DNA of 61,836 nt, taken from NCBI GenBank assembly GCA_026390555.1, contig JAPLFS010000034.1, positions 1 through 61,836 of the forward strand, read 5' to 3'. The position numbers were made by a program, and so were the translations under genes. Source of the DNA: Pseudomonadota bacterium. GTDB lineage: Bacteria > Bdellovibrionota_C > UBA2361 > OMII01. Within the stretch, counting starts at the first letter, position 1, and the number at the start of each line of letters is the position of its first letter. Under the pieces are notes generated by a model. That model had not been told where the DNA came from. It ran no database searches and worked only from the letters and a program-made list of their open reading frames with translations. This document shows, one piece after another, positions 34,942 to 42,933 of this stretch.

Positions 34942-36117
34942 ATGGCTGTACGATTATGCAGGTATCTCGCGGCAGGTATCTTTTCAATGGTCGCCCCTCT
35001 CAATGTCTCTTTGGCCGAAGTCGAGCCGCCAAAGGGGCAGGGAGATGAATCTTTAATTCGAGCGGCCATCTTCGTGCAGAACAATGCGGGCGAAAAACTC
35101 GATGAGAGCGTCTCGATGTTTATAGACGTCCTCGGATCCCGTTTAGCAGACAAGGGGTTCTCTATCCTCGATTCCCACGACGTTATCGCGCGGTTTCAAG
35201 AGACGAAAAACAATGATGATAAGTTTGCTGGTGCCGTGGCGGATGCCGCTAAGCTAGTGAAGTTTGAAAAAACAGAAAGCTCTGTTGACCAGGTTCTTAC
35301 GGGTGCTTCTGCTCTTCGAATTGCGCAAATGCTTGATGCTAATTATCTAATCGTTGCCACCCTTTCGTCGCTCGGAGAGGAGCGTAGGCGATTTACCGGG
35401 GAGGGGACGCTCTACAAGACCAACAACGAGGTCCTTATCCGCACTCTCCGCGTAAGCATCCGAGTGCTTGAGGGAAATCAAGGTGGCTCGGTGTACGGCG
35501 ATACTCTTGCGGTGTCAAAAAAAATCGGATCCGTTGCGCAACTTGAGGTTGTAACTGACGACATGAATAACGCGCTGATCGATGAAGCGGCTCAGCAGAT
35601 TGCGGACAATATATCAAAGAAGATCTCGAAGATTCGTGACGCTAAAGTTGAGACACTCTCGATGGCTGAACTTACGTTTACATCGAATATTGAGGGGGCA
35701 ACCGTTGAAATCGATGGAGCTGTTTTGGGAACGGTCCCAGGGAGCTTTGCTGTTCGACCAGGCCTTCATCAAATCGCGGTGTCTAAGGAGTGGTACTCGA
35801 CGTGGAGACGCACGATCAACGTGGTTCCAAACCAAGTAATCACTGTGGCGCTTGAGAGGTCAAAAGAAGGAGAAGTGCGACATGAGGAGGCGCTTCGTGT
35901 TGCTCGCCAGGACGAATTGACTCGTAAGCAGGCTGATGCTGCTATTGCAGTGGCGAAGGAGCAGAGCGGGGCTGATGCGTACGCCAAGAAAGCTGAGGCA
36001 GAAGGGAAAAAAGAGTATCTCCAAAACAGCTACTCAAAGATCGAGGGGAATATCGATAATCTGACCATCGAGCGGGAGCCCGACGCAGTTTTTAAGATTG
36101 AAGAGCAGGCCAAGTAG
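34942..36117 (+). CDS. exported protein with CsgG/LpoB-like N-terminal part and PEGA domain
   Basis: A signal peptide ends near V-S-L-A (residues 21-25). Residues 38-230 contain A-A-I-F-V-Q-N-N, D-V-L-G-S-R-L-A-D-K-G-F-S-I-L-D and A-N-Y-L-I-V-A-T-L, an alternating strand/helix pattern like CsgG/LpoB/TolB-N domains. Residues 244-305 are a PEGA domain (I-E-G-A-T-V-E-I-D-G, V-P-G-S-F-A-V-R-P-G-L-H). Residues 305-375 are charged and probably coiled coil. PEGA domains are common on bacterial surface or periplasmic proteins. AAAAGGAGACGCT gives a strong ribosome binding site. It sits second in the operon. Confidence 0.7.
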   Translation: MAVRLCRYLAAGIFSMVAPLNVSLAEVEPPKGQGDESLIRAAIFVQNNAGEKLDESVSMFIDVLGSRLADKGFSILDSHDVIARFQETKNNDDKFAGAVADAAKLVKFEKTESSVDQVLTGASALRIAQMLDANYLIVATLSSLGEERRRFTGEGTLYKTNNEVLIRTLRVSIRVLEGNQGGSVYGDTLAVSKKIGSVAQLEVVTDDMNNALIDEAAQQIADNISKKISKIRDAKVETLSMAELTFTSNIEGATVEIDGAVLGTVPGSFAVRPGLHQIAVSKEWYSTWRRTINVVPNQVITVALERSKEGEVRHEEALRVARQDELTRKQADAAIAVAKEQSGADAYAKKAEAEGKKEYLQNSYSKIEGNIDNLTIEREPDAVFKIEEQAK

Positions 36118-36128
36118 GAGGACGTTAT

Positions 36129-37130
36129 ATGTACAGTCGAATGATCGCGATAGCTAGTGTCATCGGTTCGGTTGTGTGCGGCGCACCAGGTGCGTTCGCA
36201 CAGCTCTCGCAGGGCGAGAAAGACGCGGTATTTATCGGAGTCGTTAAAGTTCAGCCGGCGGTCCATGAGTCAGCGGCGAAGGCTGGGCGGACGAGCCAGC
36301 TGAACCAGATCGTGCAGGGATTGAGAGGGCAGCTTGTAACGGAGCTTAATCAAACCCGGGTCTTTCAGATCGTGGAGCGAGATCGGAAGGAGGATATTGA
36401 GCTAGAGCAGGCATTCTCTGAAGTAGCGGTCGATCCAAACGACAAGAATCGCGCTCAGACGATGAAAATGGCCGGAGCGAAGTATGCCTTCCTGCCCCAG
36501 ATTGATGGGTTTGAGGACCGAACCTCAACCACGAAGTACGAGGCTATCGGACGTAGTTCGATGTCACGGTCGGCGTGGGTGTCAGCTACTGTCTCGATCG
36601 TTGATACGACTACTGGCGCGATTTTGCCAGATTCGCCAAGTGTTACCGTGAAGAGCGGAAGCGCGGCAGATTTGGTTCGTCAGGGAGCCTCTTTGGGCGG
36701 AGATGCTCTGATCTCTGCGCTTACCAAGGAGCTTGCACAGAAGCTCTCCCAAGAGTCAATTATGCTCATTCGTCCCCCGAAGGTGCTCACTATTACCGGT
36801 AATCAAGTGATGATCAATCGGGGCACCGAGGCTGGGTTCGACGTGGGAGTAAATGTCGAATTCTTTGTGACAGAGGATGTAAAGGACGACGACACCGGAG
36901 AGGTGTTCAAGAACGAGGTGCTTGTCGGCGCTGGTACGATTAATCGCGCCGATCCTCAGAAGAGTTTTGCCGAGCCGAGTGGCGAGAATCTTGGTATCGC
37001 CAAGAACTGCGTCGTACGAATTACTAAGGGTAGTGCACAAAAGCCTAAGGCGAACGTCGCTCAAAAAAATCCAGTAGCCCCCGATCCAGTCAATCAGGGA
37101 TCCGGAGAGAAGCCGCTTGCTTTTAACTAA
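36129..37130 (+). CDS. CsgG-family exported protein
   Basis: A signal peptide ends G-A-F-A-Q. The body has I-G-V-V-K-V-Q-P, L-R-G-Q-L-V-T-E-L-N-Q-T-R-V-F-Q-I-V-E-R-D-R and G-A-K-Y-A-F-L-P-Q-I-D-G-F, the pattern of CsgG-type domains that form or assist outer-membrane assemblies. A C-terminal beta region (I-T-G-N-Q-V-M-I-N-R-G-T-E-A-G-F-D-V-G) resembles the FlgT C-terminal module, and a short Pro/Asn-rich tail follows. It lacks a lipobox Cys. TAGGAGGACG precedes the ATG. It is third in the operon, 11 bases after the PEGA gene. Confidence 0.75.
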   Translation: MYSRMIAIASVIGSVVCGAPGAFAQLSQGEKDAVFIGVVKVQPAVHESAAKAGRTSQLNQIVQGLRGQLVTELNQTRVFQIVERDRKEDIELEQAFSEVAVDPNDKNRAQTMKMAGAKYAFLPQIDGFEDRTSTTKYEAIGRSSMSRSAWVSATVSIVDTTTGAILPDSPSVTVKSGSAADLVRQGASLGGDALISALTKELAQKLSQESIMLIRPPKVLTITGNQVMINRGTEAGFDVGVNVEFFVTEDVKDDDTGEVFKNEVLVGAGTINRADPQKSFAEPSGENLGIAKNCVVRITKGSAQKPKANVAQKNPVAPDPVNQGSGEKPLAFN

Positions 37131-37144
37131 GGGGGGGTAGAATT

Positions 37145-37552
37145 ATGAAGAAAGCGCTCGTGAGCCTTGTGCTCTTAGCCTGTGTCGGATGCTGGGGCAC
37201 CTCTGGTACTGAAACTGTATCGGTTACCGGCCCTAACGGTGAGTCTACCTATACAACCTATATACACGCAGCAAATCAGCGCCTGGCGCGGCGTGTTGCG
37301 GTTATACGGGTGGATCGCATGGAGATTGGGGGGCTAGTCAAAAGTGCTGTAACGCTTCAATCCAGGACAACAGATACCGAGGCGGTTCAGTATCGTTGGG
37401 TATGGTTTGACTCGCACGGCTTTGAGGTAAACAGCTCCTCACAGGCCTGGCACCCAGTTTTGGTGTACGGCAAGCAAACGACCTCCGTACAGGGTGTAGC
37501 GCCGAATCCTAGCGCCAAAGAGTTTAAGCTTCATCTACGATATCAGGAATAG
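37145..37552 (+). CDS. ycfL: YcfL-family lipoprotein
   Basis: The 135-residue lipoprotein has lipobox L-A-C-V-G-C and one beta-sandwich domain with V-Q-Y-R-W-V-W-F-D-S-H-G-F-E-V, S-Q-A-W-H-P-V and F-K-L-H-L-R-Y, the DUF1425/YcfL pattern. In E. coli ycfL lies directly beside lpoB, as here. It is probably an outer-membrane lipoprotein; its function is unknown. Confidence 0.82.
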   Translation: MKKALVSLVLLACVGCWGTSGTETVSVTGPNGESTYTTYIHAANQRLARRVAVIRVDRMEIGGLVKSAVTLQSRTTDTEAVQYRWVWFDSHGFEVNSSSQAWHPVLVYGKQTTSVQGVAPNPSAKEFKLHLRYQE

Positions 37553-37568
37553 TTACAGGAGATAAATT

Positions 37569-38168
37569 ATGAAGAGATTATTAGTACTCACACCACTTCT
37601 TGCAGTTGCTGCTCTGTCTAGCGGATGTGCTGCAACAACCGTTCAGTACGGCGATGCGCAAGCTCTTAGCACCGTTTCGACGGATTTTGGATCCTCGGAT
37701 CTTCAGCAGATCGCAGCATCCCTGGTGGACTCAATGTTGACCTTTCCCCCGGTAGTTGAGGAGACTAGTAGGCGTCGGCCGGTATTGGTGATTGACCGCG
37801 TAAAGAACAAGACCATGCAACATATCGACACGGAGTCCGTTACGGATTCGATTAGAGCTCGCATGCTGAAGTCTGGTAAGTTTAGGTTTATTGATCGCAC
37901 GACCGATTCTCACGCGATCGATGAGGTGCGTTACCAACAGGAGAGCGGATTAGTAAAGAAGGGCAGTGCTGTAAAATTCGGACAACAGCTCGCTCCAGAA
38001 TACATACTGACAGCCAATTTCTCTGAGATCGAACAACGCAACAGCGATACCACGGATGTTTATTACAAGTTCACCATGAACTTAAAGAACCTGACTACAG
38101 GCATCCTTGAGTGGTCAGATGAGAAGGAGATCCGAAAAACAGCAACGCGCTCTATCTTTGGCAGATAG
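37569..38168 (+). CDS. lpoB: penicillin-binding protein activator LpoB
   Basis: LpoB is an outer-membrane lipoprotein that reaches through the periplasm to activate the peptidoglycan synthase PBP1b. Lipobox L-S-S-G-C is followed by a short linker and the LpoB domain: R-R-P-V-L-V-I-D-R-V-K-N-K-T, H-I-D-T-E-S-V-T-D-S-I, G-K-F-R-F-I-D-R and Y-Y-K-F-T-M-N-L-K-N-L-T-T-G-I-L-E-W. The linker to the globular domain is shorter than in E. coli. ACAGGAGATAAATT gives a good ribosome binding site. It ends the five-gene operon and converges on the methyltransferase gene, 13 bases away. Confidence 0.9.
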   Translation: MKRLLVLTPLLAVAALSSGCAATTVQYGDAQALSTVSTDFGSSDLQQIAASLVDSMLTFPPVVEETSRRRPVLVIDRVKNKTMQHIDTESVTDSIRARMLKSGKFRFIDRTTDSHAIDEVRYQQESGLVKKGSAVKFGQQLAPEYILTANFSEIEQRNSDTTDVYYKFTMNLKNLTTGILEWSDEKEIRKTATRSIFGR

Positions 38169-38181
38169 AGAGTGTGGGCGA

Positions 38182-39864
38182 TCAGATCTTACGCCACGCC
38201 CGCACAGTCGAGAAAACCCCCGGTATAATCGGTAGGTAGGACTGCGTCTGAGTTGGGTCGCTCGGCTTTAGTAGGGGCAGCTCAAGCGCCTGCGCCTGTG
38301 CGTTATGAGTAAAGAATTCATCACAGGCCTGACGGATGCCCGGCTCATTGTTGGCGTGATGAGAGAGGATAAGCTCCCTGTTCTCTGGCGTAAGTGCGGG
38401 CAGATAGTCGTGTACTATTAGGAGTCCCCCCGACTTTACCAGTGGAAAATATAGCGCTAGATCTCGCTTTACTCCCTGATAGGAGTGGTCGCCATCTATA
38501 AAGATCGCATCCGCTAGGCGACCTCCACGCTTATACTCCTGAGCGATAATAGGGGCTGCGATATCTGAGTTCATCTTTAAGTGGCGCGCATCGTTACCTA
38601 GCTCTCGTAGCACCTGGTAGAACTGACTCTGTCCGGTTGGCTCAACGGCGATGGCTGAGATCGGAAGCCCATGGGTGCGTAGAGCGATACAGCTCTGCAG
38701 GAGTGAGGCACCGGCATACGAACCTACCTCAGTAAATAAGACCTCTCCCTGTGCTGCTTGGCACTGTAGCTGCGAGGAGAGTAGCCAGAAGAGTTGAAAG
38801 CGCTCGTTTTCTGACATCTGGCTTTCGATGCCTAAGAGCGCTACGTCGTGGCGCGCGAACTCCTCTGCGATACGGGGAGAGATTGCGGCGTTGATCGGAA
38901 AGCGCCCAGGTTTTTCAAACCATACACCCGTATCGTCGATGCTGGTCATAATCGGATTGATCTGTTTGGTAATAAAGAACTCCTCGCACGCTTTACGACA
39001 TCCCTCCCAGTAGCCGAAGTCATCGATCTGAATAAGGCCCCGATCTACAACCCGATCATAGAAGGTTTCGAGTGGTGTTTTTGTTGAGGAGTACCACTCT
39101 GCATTCAAATGAAGAAGGGAGATCATCCCCACCCAATTTTTAGATGGTGCTAGAGTTGATTCAAATAAACCTTCAATTGGACGCAGTAGATCGCGGACAC
39201 CGAGCTCATCTGCAAGGCGCTCAAGACTGGCCAGTGGGGCGGCACAGGTTCCGGTACCCCAGCCGGTTAGGTCGGCTGGTGTTCCATCATGTTTATCGTG
39301 AGCGCCAGCCGGCGGCATTCCGGAGAATGAATCAAAGCACCAGACGAATCTAGGGCTCCTGCTGTAACGTCGAATAACGTAAGCGAGCAGCGCTGATGAG
39401 CCACCAGCAGCCACGCCACACTCTACAAAGTTACCCGGAATATTCTCAAGGCAGATCCGACGGGCATGTGAGAAGAGGCGATAGAGCCTCTCAGTGCTGA
39501 GCATGGTGTAGGGACGAATGACTTTAAGGAGCTGATTAAAGTCCGGGTCATCTATAGTGCTCACAGCGCCTGTATAGCCTATCTCCTGAGAGAGCTGATC
39601 GAACAAACGTTGTGCATCGATGTTCCCTGGAAATAAGTGCAGCTCTTCGCGCAGGGACTCCAGCGCCTCTTGAGGACGATGCATGTTGATAAAGCATGCG
39701 GCACGAACGAGATCTAGGTTTATCAGAGGGGTTCTTAACGCCTTGGCGCTAAGCGTAACGTTGAAGGCGTCCTCGACAGAGCTGGCCTGCAGTAATTTCG
39801 TTGCTTGCAGTAGAAGCGCTTGAACGTCAGAGCTGGGTGGTTGTAAGTCAAGGTTGGTTGACAT
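38182..39864 (-). CDS. protein with TylF-like and second SAM methyltransferase domains
   Basis: The 560-residue protein has a helical, TPR-like first 100 residues and then a TylF/MycF-type domain with F-V-E-C-G-V-A-A-G-G-S-S, C-F-D-S-F-S-G-M-P and I-Q-I-D-D-F-G-Y-W-E-G-C. A second class I methyltransferase domain follows: E-V-G-S-Y-A-G-A-S, A-V-E-P, I-F-I-D-G-D-H-S-Y-Q-G-V-K-R-D-L and V-H-D-Y. TylF enzymes O-methylate sugars and use metal-binding acids in an L-H-x-D-x-D-x-Y strand; here it reads L-H-L-N-A-E-W-Y, so the first domain may be altered or inactive. The ATG at 39864 has GGAGAG upstream; a TTG at 39909 is less likely. The substrate, perhaps a surface sugar, is unknown. Confidence 0.78.
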   Translation of the reverse strand: MSTNLDLQPPSSDVQALLLQATKLLQASSVEDAFNVTLSAKALRTPLINLDLVRAACFINMHRPQEALESLREELHLFPGNIDAQRLFDQLSQEIGYTGAVSTIDDPDFNQLLKVIRPYTMLSTERLYRLFSHARRICLENIPGNFVECGVAAGGSSALLAYVIRRYSRSPRFVWCFDSFSGMPPAGAHDKHDGTPADLTGWGTGTCAAPLASLERLADELGVRDLLRPIEGLFESTLAPSKNWVGMISLLHLNAEWYSSTKTPLETFYDRVVDRGLIQIDDFGYWEGCRKACEEFFITKQINPIMTSIDDTGVWFEKPGRFPINAAISPRIAEEFARHDVALLGIESQMSENERFQLFWLLSSQLQCQAAQGEVLFTEVGSYAGASLLQSCIALRTHGLPISAIAVEPTGQSQFYQVLRELGNDARHLKMNSDIAAPIIAQEYKRGGRLADAIFIDGDHSYQGVKRDLALYFPLVKSGGLLIVHDYLPALTPENRELILSHHANNEPGIRQACDEFFTHNAQAQALELPLLKPSDPTQTQSYLPIIPGVFSTVRAWRKI

Positions 39865-40005
39865 GAGAGAGCTCTCCGCAGTTATTCTAATACCAATGTT
39901 AAGAGTCAATCTGAGAGCGAGAGGATTCGCTTTTTTAAGCTATTAGAAGCTTGTAATATTCTGATATTATAGGGTTTTATTGAGAGTGGGCGCATAGCAG
40001 AATTA

Positions 40006-40170
40006 GGCTGACGATCTTTTTCATGGCCGGTCAGATACCGGCGTTCCCAGGGGGGAAGGCTTACGCCTAGGCAAAGCCCTGGGACCGCCACTCTCCAGAG
40101 TGGCTGGGTATAAATGGTCAGGTTGACGATCCCCTCCATGGCCGGCCTAGAGTCCGGAGCGCCCAGGAGC
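40006..40170 (+). repeat. REP-like repeat family, one 3' half and one full copy
   Basis: A 3' half (about 40006-40050: GACGATC...TCATGGCCGG...ATACCGGCG.TCCCAGG) is followed by GGCTTACGCCTAGGCAAAGCC and a full unit (40077-40166) with the CCACTCT/AGAGTGG hairpin and GTTGACGATC. The second hairpin of the full copy is diverged (GCCGGCCTAGAGTCCGGAGC). The order is the same as in the array at 60866-61386. It lies in the 411-base gap between the methyltransferase and the toxin-antitoxin fusion; I see nothing else in that gap except the promoter described next. Confidence 0.85.
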
Positions 40171-40240
40171 TTATGCCATTTAGTGGGGTGTTCGCTATGC
40201 GCTCTTAACACTCACAAAGTAACCCCGCTCAAATGATCGC

Positions 40241-40269
40241 TTGACGCACAGTAGCTTTAAAGCTACAGT
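40241..40269 (+). promoter_or_regulatory. promoter overlapping a perfect 16-bp palindrome (likely autoregulatory operator)
   Basis: TTGACG (40241-40246), a 17-base spacer and TACAGT (40264-40269) form a plausible promoter. The perfect palindrome GTAGCTTTAAAGCTAC (40251-40266) fills the spacer and enters the -10 element. Toxin-antitoxin operons are typically repressed by the antitoxin binding such palindromes. Confidence 0.7.
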
Positions 40270-40275
40270 ATACTT

Positions 40276-40863
40276 ATGAATCAGACGATAGTCATTTACG
40301 AGCAGAAGCGTGGCAAGAGCGCCTTTCTCGATTGGCTATTACATCTGAAAGATGTCAAAGCAAGAGCTGTCATACGAGCCCGTATCAATAGACTTGAGCT
40401 TGGAAACTTCGGTGATTGCAAGAGTTTGGGCGCCGGAGTCCTTGAGCTCAGAGTCTCATTTGGACCCGGCTATCGTGTCTACTTTGGTCGAGATGGGAAT
40501 ACAGTAGTGGTCCTTCTGTGTGGCGGCGACAAAGGCTCCCAAACAAAGGGTACAAAGATGCCAGTAAAAAGTTATAGAGCTGAGCTCCTCAAACAGCTCA
40601 AAGATCCAAAAGAAGCCGCTGAATATCTCAACGCATGCATGAGCGATTCCGAGGAGGTGTTTCTTCTCGCCTTACGTGATGTCGTAGAGGCAAGCGGCGG
40701 AATGGCGAACCTTGCTCGCAAGACGTCGCTTAATCGTGAGAATCTCTATCGAAGTTTGTCGAAGAAAGGAAATCCCAAGCTCTCAAGCTTGGCGTCTATT
40801 CTGGAAGCTGTCGGGATAAACCTGTACTTCGCGCCGACGAAGAAACAAAAAAAAGCAGCCTAA
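40276..40863 (+). CDS. fused HigB/RelE-like toxin and HI1420-like antitoxin in one frame
   Basis: Residues 1-90 match the phage Gp49/HigB-like addiction-module toxin: F-L-D-W-L-L-H-L-K-D, A-R-I-N-R-L-E-L-G-N-F-G-D, G-V-L-E-L-R-V-S-F-G-P-G-Y-R-V-Y-F and V-L-L-C-G-G-D-K. Residues 95-190 match its usual partner, the XRE-type antidote of the HI1420 family (F-L-L-A-L-R-D-V-V-E-A-S-G-G-M, L-N-R-E-N-L-Y-R-S-L, K-G-N-P-K-L-S-S-L). Normally these are two genes; here no stop separates them. An ATG at 40558 (Met95), with AAAGGG 7 bases before it, could still start a free antitoxin. The usual toxin C-terminal helix after G-G-D-K is missing. RelE-type toxins cleave mRNA on ribosomes; whether the fused toxin is active is unknown. 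Confidence 0.8.
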   Translation: MNQTIVIYEQKRGKSAFLDWLLHLKDVKARAVIRARINRLELGNFGDCKSLGAGVLELRVSFGPGYRVYFGRDGNTVVVLLCGGDKGSQTKGTKMPVKSYRAELLKQLKDPKEAAEYLNACMSDSEEVFLLALRDVVEASGGMANLARKTSLNRENLYRSLSKKGNPKLSSLASILEAVGINLYFAPTKKQKKAA

Positions 40864-41172
40864 AGAAAGGGGTAGAGAAGTGAAGGACCACATCTGGCTC
40901 CTTGCGAGCAGCTATATACGAATGAGACAATTCATCCCTACAAGATTTGTCTTTGGTTAATGGTAAGAATTTTATATTAGGTGGAGGGGATAAACTCCCT
41001 GTAGAGCTTGTATCTTTAGAAGCAGGTGCGCTGTTACGCATCAGGAGGATAAGGAGATACGAGAAACTCGCAGGGGGGGGCTAGATAGCTGCTGCGGTTA
41101 GTTATTGAAGCTGATGTGCGCGTATGAGCTAGACCCGACTGTGTTGAGGGAGCTAGTGTAAGCTCCTGGTTA
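40864..41172. other. 309-base stretch without a supported gene
   Basis: No convincing coding frame is present on either strand. A small GGAGCT/AGCTCC hairpin (41149-41166) lies just after the minus-strand gene end at 41173 but lacks a T-run. Confidence 0.45.
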
Positions 41173-41400
41173 TTAGAGAATGAACGGCCCGTAGCATGCG
41201 CGCGCCTTCTCTTTTTTTAGCTCAAAAAAATCTGGGCGAGAATTAATAAACGGTAGGTAGGTCTCGCTCAGGGCTATGATAGCAGCGAGATCGAGCTTTG
41301 CTGGGACGCTATGAAAGTCCCCGCCCTCTGGAAGAGTAAGAGGGGCGCTTAAAAGGGACTCGACCCACTTAGGAATTGTTGAGTTTGATGAGTCGCTCAT
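41173..41400 (-). CDS. small protein paired with a nucleotidyltransferase
   Basis: This 75-residue protein is not a family I recognise. It is soluble, with P-K-W-V-E-S-L-L near the start and L-P-F-I-N-S-R-P-D-F-F-E-L-K-K-E-K near the end. Its ATG lies inside the end of the upstream nucleotidyltransferase gene (32-base overlap), which argues for a coupled two-gene unit, possibly toxin and antitoxin. Confidence 0.6.
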   Translation of the reverse strand: MSDSSNSTIPKWVESLLSAPLTLPEGGDFHSVPAKLDLAAIIALSETYLPFINSRPDFFELKKEKARACYGPFIL

Positions 41401-41923
41401 ATACCGTTACGTTAGCATATTTTAGACATAATTGTCGAAATGGCTCTGAATTAAGTGGGAGCGTGGCTATTTTTAGAAGTGCCAAAAGATCTCCTTGATC
41501 TTTTTGGGTGCGCTCTGCCTGCTCATACTTAAGGGAGTGCAGCTTCATTGCGATCAGGTTTCCAACTGAGGCAAAGGGAGTGCGTGTTCCAAATAATTCT
41601 GTGTAATGCGCATCAGCTAGAGCTTTCTCCATGGTCTCTTTATTAACGAGCATAAGATCGATCGGCCATGCGGCGATCTCAGATGGAGTTGTTTGAATGA
41701 ACGAGGAGCTCTCCTGATAGATAGTATAACGAAGATCCGTTAAGAGTTGCCTCCAGAAGCCCCTCTCAGAGGCTTCTACCATCAGATCAAGATCCCCTGT
41801 TGTTCTTGAGATACCGTGGATGTTAAGGGCATGACCCCCTATTACAAGGAAGCGATTTTTGCCCTTTGTAGCAGCTTTTTCGATGAGTTTAAGAATCTCC
41901 ATAGCCACTTCATTATACGGCAA
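41369..41923 (-). CDS. DUF6036/AbiEii-like nucleotidyltransferase
   Basis: The protein has the nucleotidyltransferase core F-L-V-I-G-G-H-A-L-N-I-H-G, followed by R-T-T-G-D-L-D-L-M-V with the D-x-D metal ligands, and I-D-L-M-L-V-N as the third acidic strand. A-M-K-L-H-S-L-K-Y is the typical later helix. It resembles the 21049-21594 protein in family only and is not a close copy. With the overlapping small gene downstream it forms a probable two-gene module of unknown activity. A Met at residue 7 is an alternative start. Confidence 0.75.
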   Translation of the reverse strand: MPYNEVAMEILKLIEKAATKGKNRFLVIGGHALNIHGISRTTGDLDLMVEASERGFWRQLLTDLRYTIYQESSSFIQTTPSEIAAWPIDLMLVNKETMEKALADAHYTELFGTRTPFASVGNLIAMKLHSLKYEQAERTQKDQGDLLALLKIATLPLNSEPFRQLCLKYANVTVYERLIKLNNS

Positions 41924-41979
41924 GTGAGTGGGGCTGGCGAGGCTTTATCCCGAGTACCTCGGTAAGTCAGGACGCTGCG

Positions 41980-42168
41980 CTAATGTATCTCAGGCGCTGG
42001 TGTAGCCACAGCTTCTCTAGCGATCTCTTCGGCTAGATCTTTGCAGAGATCGTCTATCATATTAAAGGCGCGTGTGAGGGAATCGATCCCATCGCAGGTG
42101 ATCTCAATCATCTCAAAAGCGAGATCTTCATCATACAACTCCGGCAGTTCTTTTTCTGGCTTGGACAT
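41980..42168 (-). CDS. small acidic protein of unknown function
   Basis: The 62-residue acidic, helical product (E-D-L-A-F-E-M-I-E-I, then D-D-L-C-K-D-L-A-E-E-I-A-R-E) is preceded by CAGGAGAG 8 bases before the ATG, which supports translation. It has no signal peptide or known domain. It lies upstream of the nucleotidyltransferase pair on the same strand, 56 bases away, and could belong to that unit. Confidence 0.5.
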   Translation of the reverse strand: MSKPEKELPELYDEDLAFEMIEITCDGIDSLTRAFNMIDDLCKDLAEEIAREAVATPAPEIH

Positions 42169-42367
42169 AGAGTCTCTCCTGGTAGCTGTTGCAGTCTTTC
42201 GCTAGACTTAAAACTATGTGGAGCATTTATCGTTCCAAGGGGAGTAACGGCAGATAGAGCCCGGTACTTTAGGGCTAAATAGATAAGAGTAGTTATCTTA
42301 ACTTGTTATAAGAGAGGATAGGGGGCAGATCCGTGATACATAAGACGGAATTCTGACACGCTGGGCA

Positions 42368-42928
42368 CTAATTTCCGGCGTTGAGGGGCTTCTCTACAGG
42401 CTTCTCTGCCGGCTTCTCTATAGCAGTGGCTTTAATCGCCAAGATTACCCCCTGTTGGTGCGCGCACTCGGTTCCGGTCAGAACCGAATCATCAGCATCA
42501 AAGTGCACCCGGGTGTTGAGGATCTCATCTCCGTCCTTATCTTTCCAGTTAAGCCAGATGCCCACTCGCTTATTATCCATATACATCGGCCTAAACACTA
42601 GGGACTGACCGTTTGGAAGCTGCATCGTTTCACGCTGCCCCAGTGAAATAATCTGCTCCTTAGACTCTAAGAGTGAGAAGGATGAGAATGGGATCTGCGA
42701 TAACTTTGGAGCTAGGTCCGAGATCTCCTCAGGCACATGCGCAGCTTGTATCTCTTGACCATCCTGCCCTGAGTCGAGGGGGTTAGTAGCCTGAATAGTT
42801 CTTACCGAGATCTTTATCTCGCTAATCTCTCCCTTGCCCTCATCCGCATACGCAGATTTAAACGATACGGCGCATAGCAGTAAAGATGATAGAAAGAGGT
42901 AAGTGATGGAGCTAGTATAAATTACCAT
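42368..42928 (-). CDS. secreted protein of unknown function in the sigma-factor operon
   Basis: A signal peptide ends near A-Y-A-D. The mature part is acidic and has a beta-rich segment (R-E-T-M-Q-L-P-N-G-Q-S-L-V-F-R-P-M, then G-I-W-L-N-W-K-D-K-D-G-D) and a tail of K-P-A-E-K-P repeats. It starts 5 bases after the anti-sigma gene ends, so it is the third gene of the sigma operon. No family recognised. Confidence 0.65.
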   Translation of the reverse strand: MVIYTSSITYLFLSSLLLCAVSFKSAYADEGKGEISEIKISVRTIQATNPLDSGQDGQEIQAAHVPEEISDLAPKLSQIPFSSFSLLESKEQIISLGQRETMQLPNGQSLVFRPMYMDNKRVGIWLNWKDKDGDEILNTRVHFDADDSVLTGTECAHQQGVILAIKATAIEKPAEKPVEKPLNAGN

Positions 42929-42933
42929 ACGAA

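Noticed and set aside
39906-40211. 101-codon minus-strand frame
   Set aside because: It runs through REP-like repeat units and has no recognisable protein features.
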